The position numbers and the translations under genes were made by a program. A model generated the notes under the pieces. That model worked only from the letters and a program-made list of their open reading frames with translations. It was not told the origin of the DNA and did not search any database. Source: Streptomyces sp. WMMB303 (GTDB lineage Bacteria > Actinomycetota > Actinomycetes > Streptomycetales > Streptomycetaceae). Taken from it: 64,000 bases of DNA. Position 1 is the stretch's first letter, and the number at the start of each line of letters is the position of its first letter. Positions 58,681-64,000 of this stretch are shown here, one piece after another. The stretch is from the NCBI RefSeq assembly GCF_029351045.1, contig NZ_JARKIN010000001.1, positions 1,326,001 through 1,390,000 on the forward strand, read 5' to 3'.

Positions 58681-59613
58681 ATGCGCAACTGGAACAGGCG
58701 CCGGTTCATCACCGCGGCCGGCGGGGCGGCCGGTGCGGCCCTGGCAGCCGGGGCCGCACCGGCCCACGCCGCACCCCGGGCCCAACAGGCCGAGGCGTGC
58801 GCTCCGCTCCGTATCGTGACCGGCGAGGAGGATTTCGTCTGCCCGAGCACGGCTCCCCCGGGTGCCTCGGTCTTCCGGGTGACCGCCACCAGCTTCAAGA
58901 CCGGGTTCCTCGGGCTGGTCCGGCTGCGCGACGGACACGAGGAGGGCGCCTTCCGCGAACTGCTGTACGCGCTCTTCTCGGCGCGCACCCCGCAGGAGAC
59001 CATCGAGGCCACCCGCGGGCTCATGGACACCGCCGAACTGTACGGCGGGGCCGCCGTCCATCCGGGCGCGGTCTCCTACATCACTCCGGTGCTGGAGCCC
59101 GGCAGCTATCTGGTGCTGGAGTACCGGGACTTCCAGGGGCCGCTGGGCCGCGAGCCGGAGCGGGGGCAGGAGCACGTGCGGACGCTGACCGTCACGGAGC
59201 CGGTCACCGGTACGGCCGCGGCCGCGGCCACCGGGAGCGCGGCCACGCTGACCACCCGGGAGACCGCGGAGGGGCCGCGGTTCGAACTGCACGGACAGCC
59301 CGGGGCCGGATCTCCGGTCCGCTGCGTCAACCAGGTGACGCAGCCGGACGAGGCGATCATCTACCGCGTCCCGGACGACTCGGTCACCGAGGAGGACGTA
59401 CACGCGTTCTTCAATAGTGACATGAGCATGACACCTCCGTTCAGCATCGAAGCCCCCCTGGGAACCCCGCCGATCTCCCCCGGTGGAGACCTCTGGGTCA
59501 CCATGCCGACCGAGCCCGGCCGATATGTGGCCGCCTCCTGGGTCGGCAGCCTGGAGGACGGCCGGCCGATGGCCGCGCACGGCCAGCATCTGATCTTCCA
59601 CGTCACGGCCTGA
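58681..59613 (+). CDS. Tat-exported protein of unknown function
   Basis: 310 residues. The leader NRRRFITAAGGAAGAALAAG has twin arginines and an AHA cleavage site near residue 35. The mature part has two cysteines near the N-terminus (EACAPLRIVTGEEDFVCPST), a beta-rich core (ASVFRVTATSFKTGFLGLVR, ISPGGDLWVTMPTEPGRYVA) that reads like a cupredoxin or immunoglobulin sandwich, and no copper-site pattern that is certain. Next to the second multicopper oxidase and SDR, so it may assist that oxidase or bind product outside the cell. Unrecognised family. Confidence 0.75.
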   Translation: MRNWNRRRFITAAGGAAGAALAAGAAPAHAAPRAQQAEACAPLRIVTGEEDFVCPSTAPPGASVFRVTATSFKTGFLGLVRLRDGHEEGAFRELLYALFSARTPQETIEATRGLMDTAELYGGAAVHPGAVSYITPVLEPGSYLVLEYRDFQGPLGREPERGQEHVRTLTVTEPVTGTAAAAATGSAATLTTRETAEGPRFELHGQPGAGSPVRCVNQVTQPDEAIIYRVPDDSVTEEDVHAFFNSDMSMTPPFSIEAPLGTPPISPGGDLWVTMPTEPGRYVAASWVGSLEDGRPMAAHGQHLIFHVTA

Positions 59614-59627
59614 CCCGTACGCGGAAG

Positions 59628-59654
59628 GCGGCGGCCGCACCCGGCGGCCGCCGC
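59628..59654. terminator. Hairpin after the exported-protein gene
   Basis: Perfect 10-bp stem GCGGCGGCCG / CGGCCGCCGC with 7-nt loop, 14 bp after the stop codon of the plus-strand gene. Confidence 0.65.
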
Positions 59655-59751
59655 ACCGGGCCACCGGACGGCACGTGCGGCCGCACCCGCGGGCCGCACC
59701 GCCCGGCCGTACCCCGCAGAGCCCCGGCACGGCTCCCGCGGCCGGAGCACG

Positions 59752-59793
59752 CCGGAAGCCCCGGCCCCCGTTCGACGGGGCCGGGGCTTCCGG
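59752..59793. terminator. Strong bidirectional terminator between convergent operons
   Basis: Perfect 17-bp arms (59752-59768 and 59777-59793) around an 8-nt loop, extendable by one pair. Located between the plus-strand oxidase operon and the 3' end of the minus-strand PKS/carboxylase operon. Confidence 0.85.
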
Positions 59794-59825
59794 CATCCGC
59801 GGTCAGACACCCGCGGCGCGACACC

Positions 59826-61175
59826 TCAGGTGCGGGTGTCCAGGAAGGAGGTGATGTGCCGGCCGGCCCGGAAGACCGGGTCGGCGACGATCTCGCGCAG
59901 CAGCGGGATGGTCGTGTGCACCCCCGGTCCGGCGATCCGGAACTCGGCCAGCGCCCGGTCCATCCGGTCCAGCGCCTCGTCGCGCTCCGGCGCCCAGCAG
60001 ACCACCTTCGCCAGCAGCGAGTCGTACTGCGGCGGCACCTTCCACCCGGCCCGGCCGTGGGTGTCCACCCGCACGAACGGGCCGCCCGGCGGGACGAACT
60101 CCGCCAGGGTGCCGGGCGCCGGCGCGAAGTCCCGCGCCGGGTCCTCCGCGTTGACCCGGCACTCGACCGCGACGCCGCGCGGCACCAGGTCCTCCTGGGA
60201 CATCCGCAGCGCCTCCCCGGAGGCGACCCGGATCTGCTCGGCTACCAGATCGACCCCGTACACCGCCTCGGTGACCGGATGTTCGACCTGGATGCGGCAG
60301 TTCATCTCCATGAAGGAGAAGCCCTCGTCGTGCACGAGGAACTCGAAGGTCCCCGCGCCCGTGTAGCCGATGGCCCGGGCCCCGCGCACCGCGGCACGCG
60401 CCATGGCCGAGCGCAACTGCGGGTGCAGCCCCGGGCCGGGACTCTCCTCGACCAGCTTCTGGTGCCGCCGCTGCACCGAGCAGTCCCGCTCGCCCAGGTG
60501 CAGCACGGTGCCGTGCCCGTCGGCGAGCACCTGCACCTCGATATGGCGGGCGCTGTCGCAGTACCGCTCCATGTAGACCCGGTTGTCGCCGAAGACGGCC
60601 TGCGCGGTCGCCCGCGTCTGCCGGTAGGCGGGCAGCAGGTCGGAGGCGCCGCGCACCACGGTCATCCCCCGCCCGCCGCCCCCGGCCGCGGCCTTGATGA
60701 TGAGCGGATAACCGATCCGGGACGCCAGGTCGGACGCCTCGGCGGCGCTGTCCACGGTGCCGGGGCTGCCGGGCAGCACCGGCAGCCCCGCGTCCGTCAT
60801 CAGAGACCGGGCGACGGCCTTGTCGCCCAGCCTGGCCAGCACCTCGGGACGCGGCCCGATGAAGGTCAGCCCGTTCTCCGCGCAGATCTCCGCGAAGTCC
60901 GGGTCCTCGGAGAGGAATCCGTACCCCGGGTGCACCGCGTCGGCGCCGGTGCGCAGCGCCGCCTCGACCACGGCGGGCGCCGAGAGGTACGACTTGCGGG
61001 GCGCCCCGGGCCCGATCTGCACCGCGGCGTCCGCCGCGTGCACATGGCTGCTGTCCCGGTCGGCCGTCGAGTGCACGGCGACGGTGCGGATGCCCAACTC
61101 GCGGCAGGTCCGCATGACACGGATCGCGATCTCGCCCCGGTTGGCCACCAGGACGGTGCCGAATCCCACCGTCAC
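59826..61175 (-). CDS. accC: Acetyl-CoA carboxylase, biotin carboxylase subunit
   Basis: 449 residues, full length. Carboxylates BCCP-biotin with bicarbonate and ATP. VLVANRGEIAIRVMRTCREL start, GYGFLSEDPDFAEICAENGL, ATP-grasp loop KAAAGGGGRGMTVV, QRRHQKLVEESP, FMEMNCRIQVEHPVTEAVYG with the catalytic Glu and Arg. GTG 61175 overlaps the BCCP stop (GTGA). Unlike the usual actinobacterial AccA-type fusion, this is a free-standing bacterial-type subunit dedicated to the cluster. It ends the operon. Confidence 0.96.
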   Translation of the reverse strand: MTVGFGTVLVANRGEIAIRVMRTCRELGIRTVAVHSTADRDSSHVHAADAAVQIGPGAPRKSYLSAPAVVEAALRTGADAVHPGYGFLSEDPDFAEICAENGLTFIGPRPEVLARLGDKAVARSLMTDAGLPVLPGSPGTVDSAAEASDLASRIGYPLIIKAAAGGGGRGMTVVRGASDLLPAYRQTRATAQAVFGDNRVYMERYCDSARHIEVQVLADGHGTVLHLGERDCSVQRRHQKLVEESPGPGLHPQLRSAMARAAVRGARAIGYTGAGTFEFLVHDEGFSFMEMNCRIQVEHPVTEAVYGVDLVAEQIRVASGEALRMSQEDLVPRGVAVECRVNAEDPARDFAPAPGTLAEFVPPGGPFVRVDTHGRAGWKVPPQYDSLLAKVVCWAPERDEALDRMDRALAEFRIAGPGVHTTIPLLREIVADPVFRAGRHITSFLDTRT

Positions 61176-61726
61176 ACCCCCTCGTCCGAGCCGTCGGCAG
61201 CGGTGTCGTCGGGGTCGATCAGCACCAGCGGCTCGCCGTACTCGACGGGCTCGCCGTCCCCGACCAGCACCTCCACCACGCGGCCACGCCGGGTGGCCGC
61301 CAGCGGGTTCATCAGCTTCATCGCCTCGATGATGCCGAGCTGCTGGCCCTCCTCCACATGGTCACCCGGCTGGACGAAGGCGGGTGCGCCGGGCGCGGGA
61401 GCGGCGTAGAAGGTGCCGACGAGCGGCGCGCACTCCCGGTGCCCCTCCAGGACCTCCTCCCCGGCGCCCCCCGCGGCGCCGGGATCGCCGTGCGGACCGA
61501 GCACGGCCTGCGCCGCCGCGGGGGCCCGTTCGTTGTCCCACTCGACCTCGACGCTGGCGGCGCCGAGCGCGATCCGCACCCGGCGGGGTTTGTCGGGCCC
61601 TACGCGGACCACTTCGGCGATGCTCCGGCAGATGTCGGTCAGGGCCAGGCCGCTGTTGTCGTAGTCCAGGCCGGCGAGCGCATCGTCGGTCTGGGCGCGC
61701 GGACTGTCCTGGGTGAGTTCACTCAT
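61172..61726 (-). CDS. accB: Biotin carboxyl carrier protein of acetyl-CoA carboxylase
   Basis: 184 residues. The biotinyl domain at the C-terminus shows APLVGTFYAAPAPGAPAFVQ and the biotin lysine in IIEAMKLMNPL. The N-terminal part (about 1-90) has the usual less-conserved helical region. Carries carboxybiotin from AccC to the carboxyltransferase. Overlaps accC by 4 bp; 155 bp separate it from the AccD-AccA gene upstream, a gap with GC-rich self-complementary sequence. Confidence 0.94.
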   Translation of the reverse strand: MSELTQDSPRAQTDDALAGLDYDNSGLALTDICRSIAEVVRVGPDKPRRVRIALGAASVEVEWDNERAPAAAQAVLGPHGDPGAAGGAGEEVLEGHRECAPLVGTFYAAPAPGAPAFVQPGDHVEEGQQLGIIEAMKLMNPLAATRRGRVVEVLVGDGEPVEYGEPLVLIDPDDTAADGSDEGV

Positions 61727-61881
61727 GAGTGCCTCTCGGTAGTACGTTGCCTTGCGACCTGTGTGCGCCGCGATGGGGCCGGGCCACGGCGGCGGAGGGT
61801 GCAGGGTGCCGCCCGGCCAGGGTCCGAGGGAGCCGTCCCGGCCGTCGTGCCCGGCGCGTTCGAGTGGCCCGCCGGACACCG

Positions 61882-63585
61882 CTAGCCGTCCGCGAGGCCG
61901 AAGGAGCGGAAGCGGCGCCGCCGCGCGGGCACCGGGCCGGCCCCCTCGGCCCCGGTACCCTCCGCGTCCGGCCCGGTCCGCAGCTCGCGGAGCGCCGCGA
62001 CGACGGCGCGCCGCACGGCGTCGCTCAGCGCCGCGGTGTCCGTGTGGCCGCCGCCCTCGGGTTCGGGTATCACCCCGTCCACCACGCCGAGCCGCAACAG
62101 CGAGGCCGCGTCCAGCGCCAACTCGTCGGCGGCGACGGCGGCCTCCGCGGCGTTCTTCCAGAGGATGGCCGCGCAGCCTTCCGGACTGATCACCGAGTAG
62201 GTCGCGTTGGCGCAGATCAGCACCCGGTCGGCGACGCCCAGCGCGAGCGCCCCGCCGCTGCCGCCCTCCCCCGTGACGACGGCGACGACGGGCACCGGCA
62301 GCGACCCCATCAGCCGCAGGTTCTCGGCGATGGCGCCGGACTGGCCCCTCTCCTCGGCGGTCAGCCCCGGGTAGGCGCCCGGGGTGTCGATCAGGGTGAT
62401 GACGGGAAGCCCCAGTTTGGCCGCCAGCCGCATCAGCCGGCCCGCCTTGCGGTAGCCGGCGGGCGAGGGCATGCCGAAGTTCCGGCCGACCAGCTCGGCG
62501 GTGGTGTGGCCCTTCTGGTGCCCCACGACCATCACCGGCAGGCCGTCCAGGCAGCCGATCCCGCCGACGATCGCCGGGCACTCCTCGCCCGCCCGGTCGC
62601 CGTGCAGTTCGACGAAGCCGTCGAGCCAGAAGCCGATGTGCTCCAGCGCGGTGGGCCGCCCGGACTCGCGGGCGAGCTGGACGCAGTCCCAGGCGGGCAG
62701 CTGGTCCAGCAACTGGCTGTCGCGGACCACCGGATCCTCCTCGCCGCTCCCCCAGGCCGCCGCCGGACGGTCGGTGACGGTCAGCAGCCGGGCGAGTCGC
62801 GCGCGCAGCTCGCCCCGCTCCCACACGTCGTCCACCAGCCCGCGCTCGCGCAGGAACTCGGCGGTCTGGAACCCGGCGGGCAGTTGCTGCCGGATGGTCT
62901 GTTCGATGACGCGCGGCCCGGCGAACCCCATCCGGGCGCCGGGCTCGGCGACCACCACGTCCGAGAGTGTGGCGAAGGACGCGGCGACCCCGCCGTAGGT
63001 GGGGTCGGTGACCAGGGTGACGGTCAGCAGCCCGGCCTCGTCCAACTGGGCCAGTGCGTTGCTGGTCTTGGCCATCTGCATCAGGGACAGCGCCCCCTCC
63101 TGCATCCGGGCCCCGCCGGACGCGGTGACCAGCAGCAGCGGGGTGCGGTCCCGCAGCGCGTGCTCGGCGGCGGTGGTGACCGCCTCGCCCGCCGCGACGC
63201 CCAGGCTGCCGCCGAAGAAGCGGAAGTCCATGACGGCGGCGGTCAGCGGGCGCCCCTCGATCCGGCCCCGCACCGCCAGGACCGCGTCCTGCCGGCCCGT
63301 GCGGTGACGGGCCTGCTGGAGCCGTTCGGCGTAGGGGCGCTGGTCCACGAAGTCGAGGGGATTGTGCTGGGTCGCGGGGACCTCGAGGTGCTGGACGCTG
63401 CCCTCGTCGAAGAGCTGCGCTATCCGCGCGGGCGCGTCCAGGCGGGCGTGCGCTCCGCACTCGGGGCACACGTGCAGCAGCCGCGTGTACCGCTTTCCGT
63501 AGACGAGGGAGCGGCAGTTGGTGCACGAGACCCAGGAAGGCTGTTCCGTCGGCGGCGCGCCGGTGGGCGCGGTGGAAGTTGTCAT
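61882..63585 (-). CDS. accDA: Acetyl-CoA carboxylase carboxyltransferase, fused AccD-AccA
   Basis: 567 residues. N-terminal zinc ribbon CTNC ... CPEC and AccD (beta) half with [32 protein letters not shown] and [13 protein letters not shown]-terminal AccA (alpha) half from about residue 290 with [34 protein letters not shown] and [20 protein letters not shown]. Transfers CO2 from biotin to acetyl-CoA giving malonyl-CoA. Such three-gene carboxylase sets occur in pentangular polyketide clusters to feed long chains. ATG 63585 follows an AAGGGACACC ribosome site. Confidence 0.95.
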   Translation of the reverse strand: MTTSTAPTGAPPTEQPSWVSCTNCRSLVYGKRYTRLLHVCPECGAHARLDAPARIAQLFDEGSVQHLEVPATQHNPLDFVDQRPYAERLQQARHRTGRQDAVLAVRGRIEGRPLTAAVMDFRFFGGSLGVAAGEAVTTAAEHALRDRTPLLLVTASGGARMQEGALSLMQMAKTSNALAQLDEAGLLTVTLVTDPTYGGVAASFATLSDVVVAEPGARMGFAGPRVIEQTIRQQLPAGFQTAEFLRERGLVDDVWERGELRARLARLLTVTDRPAAAWGSGEEDPVVRDSQLLDQLPAWDCVQLARESGRPTALEHIGFWLDGFVELHGDRAGEECPAIVGGIGCLDGLPVMVVGHQKGHTTAELVGRNFGMPSPAGYRKAGRLMRLAAKLGLPVITLIDTPGAYPGLTAEERGQSGAIAENLRLMGSLPVPVVAVVTGEGGSGGALALGVADRVLICANATYSVISPEGCAAILWKNAAEAAVAADELALDAASLLRLGVVDGVIPEPEGGGHTDTAALSDAVRRAVVAALRELRTGPDAEGTGAEGAGPVPARRRRFRSFGLADG

Positions 63586-63619
63586 GGGTGTCCCTTGCGT
63601 TCGCGGCGGCGCGCGGCGG

Positions 63620-63931
63620 TCAGTAGGTGGCTTCTACCTCGTAGATGCCGAACGGGACGTGCAGGCGGGTGTCCCGGTAGGGGCGCAGCGGCGCCGTGTC
63701 GTCCTTGTGCCCGGCGCCCTCCTCCCAGGCCCGGAAGGCCGCCGTGTCCGACCAGCGGCTGACGACGACGAGCGCGGTCGGGTCGGCGGGGGAGCGCAGC
63801 AGCTCGTTGCCGAGCATCCCGGGCACCTCCGCCATCCGCTTGCTGACCCGGTGGTAGGCGGCGCGCACCGCGGCCAGCTGCTCGTCGTCGTAGGCCGCCT
63901 GATACACCAGTACGCGGACCTCAGTGGGCAT
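63620..63931 (-). CDS. ABM-family monooxygenase (cofactor-free quinone-forming oxygenase type)
   Basis: 103 residues, one dimeric ferredoxin-like ABM domain: [60 protein letters not shown]. Related to small oxygenases of aromatic polyketide clusters (ActVA-ORF6/TcmH type) that oxidise anthrones to quinones, though some act as cyclases. ATG 63931 overlaps the end of the upstream gene by 11 bp. The N-terminal domain of the fusion at 19581-20888 belongs to the same superfamily. Confidence 0.88.
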   Translation of the reverse strand: MPTEVRVLVYQAAYDDEQLAAVRAAYHRVSKRMAEVPGMLGNELLRSPADPTALVVVSRWSDTAAFRAWEEGAGHKDDTAPLRPYRDTRLHVPFGIYEVEATY

Positions 63932-64000
63932 CCGTGCCCGCCTTGCCCGGTACGTGGGCGACGACGGTCATCGTGTTGAAGGAGCCCTGGGAGCGGAAGG
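63921..64000 (-). CDS. C-terminus of probable type II PKS chain-length factor (KS-beta), rest outside window
   Basis: Only the last 26 codons are visible. The frame reads FRSQGSFNTMTVVAHVPGKA and stops after TDAH. The segment RSQGSFNTMTVV aligns with the conserved C-terminal strand of ketosynthase/chain-length-factor proteins (R-G-x-G-G-F-N-S-A-x-V-L). Overlap with an ABM gene and carboxylase genes downstream supports a minimal PKS immediately upstream (beyond base 64000). KS-beta is favoured over KS-alpha because the last residues deviate from GGTN/GGFN; this is inference from very short sequence. Confidence 0.5.
   Translation of the reverse strand, partial: FRSQGSFNTMTVVAHVPGKAGTDAH

Noticed and set aside
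19581..64000. Naming the cluster product as xantholipin, lysolipin or albofungin
   Set aside because: Shared enzyme classes support the type only. Gene order, multicopper oxidases, the glycosyltransferase and the missing PKS core prevent assignment to a known compound.
1..64000. CRISPR arrays, tRNA or rRNA genes, replication or attachment sites
   Set aside because: No regularly spaced repeat array, cloverleaf with CCA-type end, rRNA sequence or att-like duplicated tRNA end was found by eye.

Overview
The window is high-GC DNA with many GTG starts, dense overlapping genes and G/C-rich third codon positions, typical of Streptomyces or a close actinomycete relative. No cultured species can be named from the sequence.

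Layout. (1) 1-15.7 kb is mostly chromosomal. It holds the 3' part of an M1 aminopeptidase N gene, an iron-box-preceded pair resembling desA-desB (PLP decarboxylase and lysine/ornithine N-hydroxylase, without desC/desD), a SIMPL-domain gene, pyruvate kinase, chorismate mutase, an AraC regulator, a secreted GH101 endo-alpha-N-acetylgalactosaminidase, a Ppx/GppA phosphatase, small unknown genes and a PPOX-fold enzyme. (2) 15.7-19.5 kb is a decay and insertion zone: a truncated phosphotransferase gene, an intact but motif-divergent phosphotransferase, and pieces of a Tn3-family transposase split by an IS200/IS605 element whose tnpB carries a one-base frameshift. (3) From 19.6 kb to the right edge runs a large aromatic polyketide gene cluster, interrupted at about 28.8-30.5 kb by a ygiB/ygiC-like pair and at about 40.2-46.5 kb by an IS110-family element plus a regulator/sugar-gene cassette. 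(4) At the right edge a minus-strand operon begins with the C-terminus of what looks like a type II PKS chain-length factor, followed by an ABM-fold protein and a complete acetyl-CoA carboxylase set (fused AccD-AccA, BCCP, AccC).

How the cluster may work. Acetyl-CoA carboxylase would supply malonyl-CoA to a type II PKS lying mostly outside the window. Tailoring genes inside it include an AsnB-like glutamine amidotransferase, an FAD-dependent halogenase, three FAD aromatic monooxygenases, a P450 with its ferredoxin, three paralogous methyltransferase-fold proteins, an SDR, an LLM-type flavin oxidoreductase, two ABM-domain proteins (one fused to a beta-hydroxyacid dehydrogenase), a GT1 glycosyltransferase and two exported multicopper oxidases. 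Amidotransferase plus halogenase plus several flavoenzymes resembles pentangular or xanthone polyphenol clusters such as lysolipin and xantholipin. The multicopper oxidases, the secreted glyoxalase-fold protein, the glycosyltransferase and the ABM fusion do not fit a simple copy of those, so the product is probably a distinct chlorinated, nitrogen-containing, O-methylated polyphenol. Exporters are an MMPL/RND protein and possibly a POT-family carrier.

Regulation. Several promoters carry SARP-type heptamer pairs (TCGAnnn, 4-bp spacer), two followed exactly 8 bp later by a TAnnnT hexamer. These point to a SARP activator encoded outside the window. A MarR gene with two operator-like direct repeats and one TTA codon in an antiporter gene are further local signals.
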